Assembly: GCF_963668665.1 (NCBI RefSeq)
Contig: NZ_OY764902.1
Span: forward strand, 707,001-771,000
DNA from: an uncultured Anaeromusa sp.
Lineage (GTDB): Bacteria > Bacillota > Negativicutes > Anaeromusales > Anaeromusaceae
Length of the DNA stretch: 64,000 nucleotides
Reading direction: 5' to 3'
Shown here: positions 1-8,616 of the stretch, in pieces
Position numbering within the stretch: the stretch's first letter is position 1
Layout: every line of letters begins with the position of its first letter
Made by a program: the position numbers and the translations under genes
The notes under the pieces: model-generated
Told to the model about the DNA's origin: nothing
The model's input: the letters and a program-made list of their open reading frames with translations, nothing else
The model's database searches: none

Positions 1-76
1 CTTTGATCGTTCCCAGTTCCTCACCCTCACGAATGCTAAATACTGGTAAGCTTAAAATTTCTGTGCTTTTTTTCAT
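1..76 (-). CDS. PRC-barrel domain protein (N-terminal fragment)
   Basis: Only the first 25 codons are inside the window; the gene continues past position 1. The protein begins MKKSTEILSLPVFSIREG and continues with EELGTIK, which is the first strand pair of a PRC-barrel (YlmC/YmxH-like or YrrD-like) domain, where a leading 'LPV-S-xxG-xxLG' pattern is usual. The ATG follows a strong GGGAGGGG ribosome site about 7 bases upstream. PRC-barrel proteins bind RNA or partner proteins, and some are sporulation linked; which one this is cannot be told from the fragment. Confidence 0.6.
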   Translation of the reverse strand, partial: MKKSTEILSLPVFSIREGEELGTIK

Positions 77-130
77 AAATGAAACCCCTCCCGCATATGT
101 ATAAACATAAAAATGGAATCCCCTTGTAGT

Positions 131-1351
131 TTATTGCCGGCTGCGCCATTGTTGATAGATGGCTTCAACCTTATCCAGCACGGAAGCCGGTATGGCTTCC
201 GGCGCAACCGCCTCCAATTTAAGCTGGCGCAACACGCCAAGAAAAATCTGTAAATATCCTAAAGTTTGTTGAATATCTTTTTGCCAAACAGGCTGGCGCC
301 TTACTTGCGGCAAGGCAAGCGCTGCTTCTAAAGCCGCAATGGCTTCCTCCCAACGTCCATAACGCTTTAGTAATGCACCTTCTTCTATGAGTAAAAAAGG
401 CAATTCTTCATCGTCAGCAAACTGCGTAATCCCTGCTTGCAGCACTTGCTGCGCAGTTTGCCAGGAACCGGCTTCGCGAAAACGCCAAGCTTCCTCCAAG
501 CAAGCGTCAACATTAACAAACGCAGCCGGGATCTCTTCTGTTTTCTCAACAAAATCCGGTTTTTCCGGCGCAGAAATTTCTTTAGGTTCTTCTGTCATGG
601 ACGAAGCAAGCGCCGAAGCAGCTGGCAGGTCTTCAGCAGCGGCTATTGTTGCCGTTTTCTCAGGTTCCGCCTCAGGCATCTTAGCCGTTGCAAGCTCAAT
701 CGTTGTCTCTGTTATTGGAGATGTCTCAGGCATCTTAGCCGTTGCAGGCTCAATCGTTGTCTGAGGTGCTGCATTATCCATGTTCTTTGCCCTGACCGGG
801 GCTTTTTTCTTACGTCTAATCGGCAAGCGCTCCTCGCCAGCAGGATCCGCTGCCAAAGCTCCAGCAACAGCAGGTTCTTTTTTGGGCGCCTTGGGCGCCT
901 TCTTTTTTCTTATTGCAAGAGACTGCTCTTGCGTTTCTTCTTTCTTGGGCAAAGGTTCTTTTTGCCTGTCCATCCAGAACTCCCCTGTATTCGCTTCTTC
1001 CTGCTGCTTCTCGCTAACCGTCAAAGAAAAAACCGATGCTTCAGCGGCAACCGGTGAAACAGCAGCTGCCGACATAACAGGCATACAATCAGGCAGCTTA
1101 GCAGCCGCCCAAGCGCCGCCAACAGCACAGACAAACAAAATGGCAACTGTCATTTCCAAGTTAGCCCAACTCAATAAAAGCCGCGGCAAGACCGCAGCCA
1201 ATAAAATTGCACAGCCGGCACAAAACAATACAATTTTCCAAGAAAGCTGCCATTGAGGAAATCTTTTGCTTAGCAAAGCTACTAAGGAAGCCATGAGCAG
1301 CACAATAAATGAAATAATTAGAAAAAAAGCCACGTCAACCACCGCTATCAT
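131..1351 (-). CDS. Membrane-anchored TPR-like protein with Ala/Pro/Glu-rich linker, unknown function
   Basis: I do not recognise this 406-residue protein as a named family. Residues 5-30, 39-60 and 66-86 are three hydrophobic segments. Residues about 100-270 form a low-complexity linker rich in Ala, Pro, Lys and Glu, containing a duplicated unit (TTIEPATAKMPE and TTIELATAKMPE). The C-terminal 130 residues are helical and look like two or three tetratricopeptide repeats (CLEEAWRFREAGSWQTAQQVL, then EGALLKRYGRWEEAIAALEAAL). This suggests a scaffold held at the membrane with its repeat domain in the cytoplasm. It lies 56 bases downstream of the ynbB homologue in the same direction. The ATG has only a weak ribosome site (AGAAAGATCC). 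Confidence 0.6.
   Translation of the reverse strand: MIAVVDVAFFLIISFIVLLMASLVALLSKRFPQWQLSWKIVLFCAGCAILLAAVLPRLLLSWANLEMTVAILFVCAVGGAWAAAKLPDCMPVMSAAAVSPVAAEASVFSLTVSEKQQEEANTGEFWMDRQKEPLPKKEETQEQSLAIRKKKAPKAPKKEPAVAGALAADPAGEERLPIRRKKKAPVRAKNMDNAAPQTTIEPATAKMPETSPITETTIELATAKMPEAEPEKTATIAAAEDLPAASALASSMTEEPKEISAPEKPDFVEKTEEIPAAFVNVDACLEEAWRFREAGSWQTAQQVLQAGITQFADDEELPFLLIEEGALLKRYGRWEEAIAALEAALALPQVRRQPVWQKDIQQTLGYLQIFLGVLRQLKLEAVAPEAIPASVLDKVEAIYQQWRSRQ
671..763. repeat. Two-copy 54-bp in-frame repeat in linker
   Basis: Two nearly identical 38-bp blocks start at 671 and 725, offset by 54 bases (18 codons). They encode the duplicated TTIExATAKMPE segments of the linker in the TPR-like membrane protein. 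The offset is a multiple of three, so gain or loss of a unit keeps the frame. Confidence 0.85.
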
Positions 1352-1407
1352 AAAATGGATCTTTCTATTTGCCTATTCTACACAATCAGTAAATTTCCTT
1401 TCTTTTT

Positions 1408-2664
1408 TTAAGAAAAAGAAAGACCTTTATCTTCCAATTCTTGTGCAGCGCCCATACAAGCTAAAACTGCATGCTCAAAAGTAAGACCGCCCTGAAGATA
1501 TACCGCATAAGGTTCGCGCATCGGCGCATCGGCGCTCAATTCGATGGAAGCCCCTTGTACAAAGGTTCCCGCCGCCATAATCACCGCGTCTTCATAGCCA
1601 GGCATACCGCTTGGCTCCGGCCGTACATGCGCGTCAACCGGTGAATATTTTTGAATTCCCTGACAGAAGGCAACCACCCGCTCCGGCGTTCCCAAAGTAA
1701 TCGCCTGAATAATATCGCCTCGCTGCACCGACCAGTGCGGCAAGGTCTTATAACCTAAATTCTCAAACAAGGCCGCAGCAAAAATAGCTCCTTTTACCGC
1801 TTGAGCCGTTGTATGAGGCGCTACAAACAAGCCCTGGTACAATAAGCGGTTTCCTCCCAAGGAAGCTCCCAACTCCGCCCCGATCCCCGGCGCAGTCAAG
1901 CGAAAAGCAGCTAGCTCCACTAAATCCCGGCGGCCTGCAATGTAGCCGCCTGTCGGCGCCAACCCGCCGCCAGGGTTTTTAATCAACGAGCCAGCCATGA
2001 TATCCGCGCCAACCGCTGTTGGCTCCTGCACTTCCACAAACTCACCGTAGCAATTGTCAACAAAACAGATGCATTCCGGAGCAATGGCCTTGACCGCCGC
2101 GCAAGCAGCGGCAATCTCAGCCACCGTCAATGTCGCCCGAAGGCTATAACCGCGCGAACGCTGAATCAGCACCATTTTCGTTTTAGCATCCACATAGTCA
2201 GACAGATGCTCCAAGTCAATGCCGCCAGTGGGCATGGGCATTTCCCGATAGGAAACGCCAAATTCCTTCAAAGAACCCGGAACGTCCCGTACATGGCCGA
2301 TAACGCTTTGCATCGTATCGTACGGCGCCCCGGTTAAAGAAACCAACTCGTCTCCGGGACGCAAAACACCGAACAGAGCGGTAGCCAAGGCATGCGTACC
2401 GGAAACAAACTGCGTCCGCACCAGCGCCGCTTCGGCGCCGCACAGTGTTGCCCATGTCTCTTCCAAGGTTTCCCGCCCTGCATCGTTATAGGCATAGCCG
2501 CTTGTCGCCCGAAAATGATAATCCGAAACTCGATGACGGCGAAAAGCGTCCAATACCCTCAACGTATTGGTTTCAGCGACCTGATCCACGTCTTTGGCCA
2601 TAGCCGTCATCTGCTGCAGCGCCTTTTCCCGCGCCGCTTGAATTTTAGCACTAAATCGATTCAA
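1408..2664 (-). CDS. ynbB: Methionine gamma-lyase / aluminium-resistance family PLP enzyme (YnbB type)
   Basis: This 418-residue protein belongs to the pyridoxal-phosphate family annotated as 'aluminium resistance' or 'methionine gamma-lyase family' (B. subtilis YnbB). It is a fold type I enzyme: the cofactor region includes [32 protein letters not shown] (the Asp that holds the pyridine ring) and [11 protein letters not shown], where the Lys is the likely Schiff-base residue. The true substrate is not established. The start is TTG at 2664, whose bases overlap the hflX stop codon (TTGA), with GTGAGGAAC about 10 bases upstream, so the two genes are translationally coupled. hflX-ynbB adjacency is also found in Bacillus, which supports the assignment. 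Confidence 0.85.
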   Translation of the reverse strand: MNRFSAKIQAAREKALQQMTAMAKDVDQVAETNTLRVLDAFRRHRVSDYHFRATSGYAYNDAGRETLEETWATLCGAEAALVRTQFVSGTHALATALFGVLRPGDELVSLTGAPYDTMQSVIGHVRDVPGSLKEFGVSYREMPMPTGGIDLEHLSDYVDAKTKMVLIQRSRGYSLRATLTVAEIAAACAAVKAIAPECICFVDNCYGEFVEVQEPTAVGADIMAGSLIKNPGGGLAPTGGYIAGRRDLVELAAFRLTAPGIGAELGASLGGNRLLYQGLFVAPHTTAQAVKGAIFAAALFENLGYKTLPHWSVQRGDIIQAITLGTPERVVAFCQGIQKYSPVDAHVRPEPSGMPGYEDAVIMAAGTFVQGASIELSADAPMREPYAVYLQGGLTFEHAVLACMGAAQELEDKGLSFS

Positions 2665-4487
2665 TCTACCTGTTCCTCACTCTCATTCACTGTTCCTTGA
2701 ACCATGCAATATTGACTCCAAAACGGCTCCGCCCATAAGGGAATCTCCGCCAAAACCAGAATGCCTTCCGGCGCATATTCGCAGGCAGTAACCTTGCCAT
2801 CCTCATGCAGCTTGTGCAGCAGGCCGCTTTGCTCATACGGCAAACACAGCTCGCGCCGCACGCTGCGCCGTTTCACCTTAGCGGCCACGGCCAAGAGCAG
2901 CTCCTCTAAGCCTGTTTTTTGCAGCGCCGAAACCAAGAACGCGTCGCCGCGGCGCAAAAGGCGCTCGACTACCGCAGGCTCTCCCGCTTCCATACGATCT
3001 GCTTTGTTGAAAACAAGCAGCATAGGCTTTTCTGCAACTTTTAATTCCTTGAGCACCTCGTAAACAGCCTGCTCCTGCGCTTCTCGCTGCGAATGGCTGG
3101 CATCCACCACATGAAGCAATAAATCGGCTTCTACCACTTCCTCTAAGGTGGCGCGAAAAGCCGCTACCAGCTGATGCGGCAGTTTTTGAATAAAGCCGAC
3201 TGTATCGGAAAAAAGGATCGTTTCACCATCAGGCAGCGTCACGCTGCGCGTTGTCGGATCCAACGTAGCAAATAACTTATTTTCCGCCAATACCCCTGCG
3301 TCAGTTAGGGCGTTCAGCAACGTTGATTTTCCTGCATTGGTGTAGCCGACTAAAGCGATCAGCGGCACTTCGTTATCCTTGCGACGCTGACGCTGCTGCT
3401 GGCGTTGCTGCAATACCAACGCCAATTCTTTTTCGATATCGTTGATACGCGTCCTCACCCGCCGCCGATCCACTTCCAGCTTAGTCTCACCAGGTCCGCG
3501 CGTTCCGATGCCGCCTCCCAAGCGCGACAGTTCCGTACCCTTGCCGCTAAGTCTAGGCAGGCGGTAACGCATCTGCGCCAGCTCCACTTGCAGCTTGCCT
3601 TCTCTAGAATGCGCCCGTTGGGCGAAAATATCCAAAATGAGCGCTGTACGGTCAATGATTTTTACGCCCAGAGACAGTTCCAAATTACGCTGTTGCACCG
3701 GCGTCAGTTCATCATCAAAAATGATGACATTTGCATCCATCTGCTGTCGCAGCAACGCTAATTCTTTGACCTTTCCCTGGCCGATGAACAAGGCCGCATC
3801 CGGACGGTCTCTTTTTTGACGGACAACGCCCTTTACTTCCACGCCGGCTGTCTCCGCCAACTGCGCCAATTCTTGCAAGGAAGCGTCCAGATCCCAACTG
3901 CTATTCCCGGTTTCCAAGCCGACCAGCAAGGCCGTCTCGATTTCCTCCATGACATGCCCAGAAGCTGTCTGCTGGGCTAAAAGACGTTCTAGCTGCAAAA
4001 TCCAGCGAGAAAAAGGCAAGGCCGTTAATTGCGTTACGGAGAACGGGCCTTCTTCCTGCCATTCGTCCTCACCCGTTAAAAAAGCGAGCATACAAAGCGC
4101 TGTTTCCGGTTGCGGCGCAGCTAAAGAAACCATCACATCAAAACGCAAGTCCCGCAGCGAACTGACATCAGCCGCGCTAAGGCGGCAATCGCCGCTAGGA
4201 TGCGTATGGATGCACCGAATGCCGGAAAGCCGTTGCTGGCCGCGTCGGCCGCGCACCTCCGGCAAGTCTACCGTATAGGAATCCCCCAACGATACCGCCA
4301 TAACCCGGCCGCGGCGATTGCAATAAACGGCAACCTCTCGGTTCAGCAATTGACTAAGCTGCAGCATCTGTTCCGCCATTTCACTGCTGATTATCTGGTC
4401 GGACGGCACTGTCAGTTCATATAATTCTTCGAGCTGCGCCAGCAGCGATTTACGGACTCCTTGGATATCCCCTAATACCTTGGCCAC
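2661..4487 (-). CDS. hflX: Ribosome-associated GTPase HflX with N-terminal JAMM-like domain
   Basis: HflX splits stalled or stress-arrested ribosomes. The G domain shows G1 GYTNAGKST (residues 381-389), G3 DTVG (428-431) and G4 NKAD. The HflX-specific domain (about 186-370) carries [10 protein letters not shown] and the Gly-rich [15 protein letters not shown] loop. At 608 residues the protein is far longer than the roughly 420 of standard HflX. Residues 1-180 are an extra domain holding a full JAMM metalloprotease signature: E51, then H94-T-H96, seven residues, S104, two residues, D107, within HTHPSGD, as in RadC/JAB proteins. Start is GTG at 4487 with a weak ribosome site. The gene follows hfq and overlaps ynbB by 4 bases. 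Confidence 0.95.
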   Translation of the reverse strand: MAKVLGDIQGVRKSLLAQLEELYELTVPSDQIISSEMAEQMLQLSQLLNREVAVYCNRRGRVMAVSLGDSYTVDLPEVRGRRGQQRLSGIRCIHTHPSGDCRLSAADVSSLRDLRFDVMVSLAAPQPETALCMLAFLTGEDEWQEEGPFSVTQLTALPFSRWILQLERLLAQQTASGHVMEEIETALLVGLETGNSSWDLDASLQELAQLAETAGVEVKGVVRQKRDRPDAALFIGQGKVKELALLRQQMDANVIIFDDELTPVQQRNLELSLGVKIIDRTALILDIFAQRAHSREGKLQVELAQMRYRLPRLSGKGTELSRLGGGIGTRGPGETKLEVDRRRVRTRINDIEKELALVLQQRQQQRQRRKDNEVPLIALVGYTNAGKSTLLNALTDAGVLAENKLFATLDPTTRSVTLPDGETILFSDTVGFIQKLPHQLVAAFRATLEEVVEADLLLHVVDASHSQREAQEQAVYEVLKELKVAEKPMLLVFNKADRMEAGEPAVVERLLRRGDAFLVSALQKTGLEELLLAVAAKVKRRSVRRELCLPYEQSGLLHKLHEDGKVTACEYAPEGILVLAEIPLWAEPFWSQYCMVQGTVNESEEQVD

Positions 4488-4534
4488 GTCTTCCCACCAT
4501 CCTTTCCGGTTAAAAGACGCTTATGAAAACACAG

Positions 4535-4804
4535 CTATTCTATAGCATTCGCGTTTCCTGTCGTCTCCCTTTGTTTTTCCACAAAACCATGCTGAAAAGC
4601 TCGGAATGGCGTAATCGTGGAAATAGCATGTTTATAAACCAGTTGCTGCTTTCCATCGCTGTCTAAAATAACGGTAAAATTGTCAAATCCTTTAACAAGG
4701 CCTCTTAATTGAAAACCATTAACCAAATAAATGGTCACAGGATTATTTTCTTTCCGCACCTGATTTAAAAAACTGTCTTGCAGGTTCATCGGCTTTGCAA
4801 GCAT
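4535..4804 (-). CDS. hfq: RNA chaperone Hfq
   Basis: Hfq forms a hexameric ring that binds A- and U-rich RNA and matches small RNAs to messages. The 89-residue protein has the Sm1 motif ([20 protein letters not shown], ending in DNFTVIL) and the Sm2 signature YKHAISTI. The ATG at 4804 was chosen because AGGGGGAG lies 5 bases upstream and Hfq proteins start near [12 protein letters not shown]; a longer open frame upstream has no support. It lies between miaA (87 bases upstream) and hflX (47 bases downstream), the miaA-hfq-hflX order found in many bacteria. The C-terminal tail is short, as usual for Gram-positive-type Hfq. Confidence 0.97.
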   Translation of the reverse strand: MLAKPMNLQDSFLNQVRKENNPVTIYLVNGFQLRGLVKGFDNFTVILDSDGKQQLVYKHAISTITPFRAFQHGFVEKQRETTGNANAIE

Positions 4805-4891
4805 TGCAACTCCCCCTTTTCTCTCTACAGGACCGTTGCTGCAGCTATCCTTCCGGCGCAACAATGGTTCCATAACTTATATTTATTCGCT

Positions 4892-5836
4892 CTAAGTGCA
4901 ACGACTTCCTGTTTGCTCCCAATGTCGGACCAGAGAAAATACTTCTTCTCTCCAGCCGGCTTGGCCAACATCAAACCATTGCACATAGGGCATGCGCTTA
5001 AACCAAGTAAACTGCCTTTTAGCAAAATGACGGGTATTTTTTTGTATGGTTGCCACAGTTTCCTCAACAGAGTACTGTCCTTGCAAGTGCGCAACCATTT
5101 CCTTATAGCCAATCCCTTGCATTGACTGGCAGGTTGGTTCTACCTGAGCTGCCAGTAAACGCTTTACTTCCGCTTCCAGCCCTGCAGCCGCCATGCGCTC
5201 CACTCGTTGCTCAATGCGCCGATATAATGCACTTCGCTCCATAGTCAGCCCCACAACCAAAGACTGCTCCAGCCAATGACTGGCAGGTCCCGCTTTTTTT
5301 TCCAGGCTCAGTGTTTCTCCCCCTTGGCGAGCTACCTCCAGCGCCCGAATGACACGACGCAAATTATTGGGATGCAGCTTTGCCGCACTGAGCGGATCCG
5401 CCTTTTGCAGCAGTCTGTGCACAGCCTCATTTCCTTCTTTTTGCGCCAACGCTTCCATCTCCTCACGAAAAGGAGCGTCTTCAGCCACTTCGCTAAACAC
5501 ATAGCCTTCCAAAAAAGCCTGCACATAAAGCCCAGTGCCGCCAGCTAATACCGGCAGCCGTCCTCGACCTTGAATCTCCTTGACTGCAGCTTCGGCCTGT
5601 TCGCCAAAGCGTACGGCATCATAAGGCTCGTTTGGTTCTAAAATATCGATTAAATGGTGCGGAACTCCCCGGCGCTCTTCCAGCGAAGGCTTGGCTGTAC
5701 CAATATCCAGGCCCCGATATACCAGCATAGAGTCGCCGGAAACCACTTCGCCGTCATGGCGCAAGGCCAGTTCTACCGCCAGGTCGGTTTTGCCTACAGC
5801 TGTTGGCCCCAGTACCACCAGCAAGCGTTCTTTCAT
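4892..5836 (-). CDS. miaA: tRNA dimethylallyltransferase MiaA
   Basis: MiaA transfers the dimethylallyl group to N6 of A37 in tRNAs reading codons that begin with U. MiaB in the same operon then adds the methylthio group. The 314-residue protein opens with the P-loop GPTAVGKTDLA, followed by VSGDSMLVYRGLDIGTAKP and the family motifs PHHLIDI and LAGGTGLYVQAF. KNTRHFAKRQFTWFKR lies near the C-terminus. The ATG at 5836 overlaps the upstream stop (ATGA) and has GAAGGGAG upstream. Starting further out would add a tail absent from the family. Confidence 0.97.
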   Translation of the reverse strand: MKERLLVVLGPTAVGKTDLAVELALRHDGEVVSGDSMLVYRGLDIGTAKPSLEERRGVPHHLIDILEPNEPYDAVRFGEQAEAAVKEIQGRGRLPVLAGGTGLYVQAFLEGYVFSEVAEDAPFREEMEALAQKEGNEAVHRLLQKADPLSAAKLHPNNLRRVIRALEVARQGGETLSLEKKAGPASHWLEQSLVVGLTMERSALYRRIEQRVERMAAAGLEAEVKRLLAAQVEPTCQSMQGIGYKEMVAHLQGQYSVEETVATIQKNTRHFAKRQFTWFKRMPYVQWFDVGQAGWREEVFSLVRHWEQTGSRCT

Positions 5837-6627
5837 ATACCGGCTCCCTTCAAAATCCCATAACGCACTCGACTGTAACGACCGCCGGAAAAGTCCTGAA
5901 TACCCAGACGTTCCCATTCCGGACTATGCACTGCTTCCTTAACTACCACTCGGCGTCGCGCTACTCGGCAAGCTTCTTGCAAGAGTTCCCGCCTTAAAGG
6001 CCGCCGATCGGCGATCTGGTGCAAGGGCTGCATATTCGAGCTTCCTTGCACAGAGTAGCGAAACATCGGATCCAGATACACTGCATCTACCGCTCCGGCA
6101 GACATGTCTTTTAAGACATCCAACGCATCACCGCAGCGGGTTTCAATCCTTCGCATAGCAGCTTCAAGAACCGGATTCAACCCAACGGCATGCGCCAAAC
6201 CATGTGAGGTAATCATGGCCACCCAAGGAGATTTTTCCACTCCTAAAATTTTGCCTGTTTCACCTACGGCAAGGCTCATCAAAACGGCATCCGCCCCCAA
6301 GCCAAGCGTTCCATCCAGCACGGTTTCCCCCGGTTGCAGCGCTAACGCCTGCACCAGCGCGTCCTGGCCGTTTCTTTCCCATTGCAAAGCACGCAGGGCC
6401 GCCATACTGGGATGGTAAAAATAGCGCCAGCCAATCCCCTCAATAACAGGTCCGTCAACAGAAAAAACCACCAATTTTTCTACGCCTTCTTGTTGTCGCA
6501 GTTTTTCCAGCGATAATTCTCCCCGGACTACGTACTGGCCTCCCCAACATTCGGCAAACTTCTTGGCTTCCCCTACTAAAAATGTCCCCGCATTCCGCGC
6601 CGTAGTCACTCGCAATTCATCCATCAT
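5833..6627 (-). CDS. RsmJ-like class I SAM-dependent methyltransferase
   Basis: The protein is 264 residues. The SAM-binding motif is VLDGTLGLGADAVLMS, followed by GVEKSPW, then VYLDPMF and RRVVVKEA. This combination is typical of the RsmJ/YhiQ (DUF548) family, which in E. coli methylates G1516 of 16S rRNA, and of the related Bacillus YpiP. The N-terminal 80 residues differ from RsmJ and resemble the Firmicutes branch, so the exact target is uncertain. The gene sits between mutL and miaA with 19-base and 4-base junctions, inside one operon. Two ATGs in tandem (6627 and 6624) could serve as start; AGAGGG lies about 15 bases upstream. Confidence 0.8.
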   Translation of the reverse strand: MMDELRVTTARNAGTFLVGEAKKFAECWGGQYVVRGELSLEKLRQQEGVEKLVVFSVDGPVIEGIGWRYFYHPSMAALRALQWERNGQDALVQALALQPGETVLDGTLGLGADAVLMSLAVGETGKILGVEKSPWVAMITSHGLAHAVGLNPVLEAAMRRIETRCGDALDVLKDMSAGAVDAVYLDPMFRYSVQGSSNMQPLHQIADRRPLRRELLQEACRVARRRVVVKEAVHSPEWERLGIQDFSGGRYSRVRYGILKGAGI

Positions 6628-6646
6628 GCTTCGTTAACAGCCCTCT

Positions 6647-8614
6647 TTAAGTTCTTTTAAACCATCGCATCAGCTCTGCCTCGCCAAAACGCACCATCAC
6701 AGGGCGTCCGTGCGGGCAGCTATAGGGCAATGTCGTCTGCGCCAACTGCTCTAAAAGGCGCTCCATCTGCCGTTGATTCAGTTCTTCGCCGGCGCGGATG
6801 GCCGCATGGCAGGCCGCCGTCTCAAACACCATGTGCCGCAGCTGCGCCGCTGTGGGCTGCTGCATTTCATCTAAGCGCACCAATAGCTCGCGCAGCATTG
6901 TCTCCGGAGAAGTCCCTGTCAAATCGGCCGGAATTTCCAGCAGCCTTGCAGTTCCAGGGCCGGCCATCTCTAAACGAAAGCCCAGCGACGCCAAAGCCTC
7001 CCCATGCTGTTCCAACAGAAGCTCTTCTTTTGCATCCACCTCAAGATAAACAGGCACCAACAAAGTCTGTCCAGGCATCTCCGCCGCTTCTCGCACAAAT
7101 TTATCATAGAGAATACGTTCATGCGCCGCATGCTGATCCACCAGATACATTTGCTCTTTGTCTTTGGCGACAATGTAACACGACAAGACCTGCCCCAAAA
7201 CCTGCAAAGGCTCTGCCGCCTCTGTTTCGGTCGAAGTTGTTGCCTGAGCCAAAGAAGCCCTGCTTTCCGCCTGGCTGTCTTCGTCCGTCATCGCGTCCTC
7301 AGCCTGTTGGAAAGTCTCTGTCCTTACCGGTTCAAGCTTCATTTCTGGTTCCATTTTTTCAAAGGATGACGCCACTGCTGCCGCTTCAAGAGGCGGCGCC
7401 TCATAGACCGGAATGCTTTCTGCCGCTGCGACCGGACGCTGCCGTTCTGCAAGAGGCTTAAAAATAGGACGGTATGGTTCCGGCAGGGACGTTGGCTGCA
7501 CGAATCTCTCTTTCTCAGGCTGCGCCGCCATCGCAACTGGGATATTTTGAAAATCAAAAGATTGAGTTTCTTCTTTAGGACGAGGCGCAACAAGTGGCGC
7601 CGCCTGGCGCAGCTGCTCTGCCGCCGGCCTGGTTAAGCAAACCGTAACCGCCTTATAAACGGCGCGAAAAATATCTTGCTCGTTTTTGAACTTCACTTCG
7701 CTTTTTTGGGGATGCACGTTGACGTCAATATCTTCCGCCGGCACGTCAATGCGAATAACCGCCAAAGGAAACCCTGTCTTCGGAAGCACCGAATGATAGG
7801 CGTTATCCAACGCCTTACTCAAGGCGCGGCTCTGCACCAACCTGCCGTTAACCAAGAAAGTTTGCCATTGCCGGCTGCTGCGCAAAAGAGTTGGCTGCCC
7901 CAAAAAGCCCTGCAAACTGATCCCCTCTTGAAAGTAGCACAGTTCCAAAAGGCCAGCGCCTGCCTCCTTGCCGTACAGAGAAGCAATCACATCTTCCAAA
8001 CGCCCGCTGCCATTTGTGCTAAGCACCAACCGCTGGTTATTAATTAAACGGAAGGCCACTTCCGGATGTGACAATGCAAGGCGCGTTATAATATCGTGGA
8101 TTTGGGCGCTTTCCGCAGCCGGTTTTTTTAAAAATTTGAGACGGGCTGGAAGATTAAAGAAAATATCCCGCACTAAAATAGTTGTGCCCACGCCGCCTCC
8201 CGCTTCGGTCACTTCCAGCGTTTGGCTTCCCTCCATGACAATTTGCGTCGCCAAGGCATCCTCTTGACGCCTTGTAGTCAGGGTAAAACGGGAAACAGAC
8301 GCAATGCTCGGCAACGCCTCGCCGCGGAATCCCAGGCTGGCGATATGGTATAAATCATCAGCGCTGCGTATTTTACTGGTAGCATGACGCAGCATAGCCG
8401 TCTGCGCGTCCGTGGCGCTCATACCCCAGCCGTCATCGCTGATGCGAATGCTTTCACAGCCTCCGGCTGCGATCTCCACCTCTACATTGCGGCTGGCGGC
8501 GTCAATAGCGTTCTCCACCAGTTCTTTGACTACCGACGCCGGCCGTTCCACCACCTCGCCGGCGGCTATTTGGTTTGCTGTATGCGTGTCTAATACCTGT
8601 ACAATATCTTCCAT
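6647..8614 (-). CDS. mutL: DNA mismatch repair protein MutL
   Basis: MutL couples mismatch recognition by MutS to strand cutting. The GHKL ATPase domain shows IAAGEVVERPASVVKELVEN, then DDGWGM and GFRGEALPSI. A long Pro/Glu/Ala-rich linker (about residues 340-475) leads to the C-terminal dimer/endonuclease domain. That domain has DQHAAHERILYDK, ACHAAIRAGEEL and CPHGRP, the metal-binding motifs of nicking MutL in bacteria lacking MutH. In the usual DQHA-x2-E-x4-E motif the last Glu is Asp here, a mild change. Length 655 is normal. The start lies 2 bases after the mutS stop. Confidence 0.97.
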   Translation of the reverse strand: MEDIVQVLDTHTANQIAAGEVVERPASVVKELVENAIDAASRNVEVEIAAGGCESIRISDDGWGMSATDAQTAMLRHATSKIRSADDLYHIASLGFRGEALPSIASVSRFTLTTRRQEDALATQIVMEGSQTLEVTEAGGGVGTTILVRDIFFNLPARLKFLKKPAAESAQIHDIITRLALSHPEVAFRLINNQRLVLSTNGSGRLEDVIASLYGKEAGAGLLELCYFQEGISLQGFLGQPTLLRSSRQWQTFLVNGRLVQSRALSKALDNAYHSVLPKTGFPLAVIRIDVPAEDIDVNVHPQKSEVKFKNEQDIFRAVYKAVTVCLTRPAAEQLRQAAPLVAPRPKEETQSFDFQNIPVAMAAQPEKERFVQPTSLPEPYRPIFKPLAERQRPVAAAESIPVYEAPPLEAAAVASSFEKMEPEMKLEPVRTETFQQAEDAMTDEDSQAESRASLAQATTSTETEAAEPLQVLGQVLSCYIVAKDKEQMYLVDQHAAHERILYDKFVREAAEMPGQTLLVPVYLEVDAKEELLLEQHGEALASLGFRLEMAGPGTARLLEIPADLTGTSPETMLRELLVRLDEMQQPTAAQLRHMVFETAACHAAIRAGEELNQRQMERLLEQLAQTTLPYSCPHGRPVMVRFGEAELMRWFKRT

Positions 8615-8616
8615 GC

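Noticed and set aside
437..1057. Plus-strand open frames opposite the TPR-like membrane protein
   Set aside because: They lie wholly opposite a longer minus-strand gene with membrane spans and plausible domains, have no ribosome sites, and have compositions typical of antisense reading.
1380..1440. AT-rich palindrome around the ynbB stop as a terminator
   Set aside because: The stem CTTTCTTTTT/AAAAAGAAAG is almost all A-T and overlaps the stop codon, with no GC core. It may be chance.
6730..7461. 243-codon plus-strand open frame opposite mutL
   Set aside because: Pro- and Ala-rich antisense of the mutL linker and C-terminus, without start signals.
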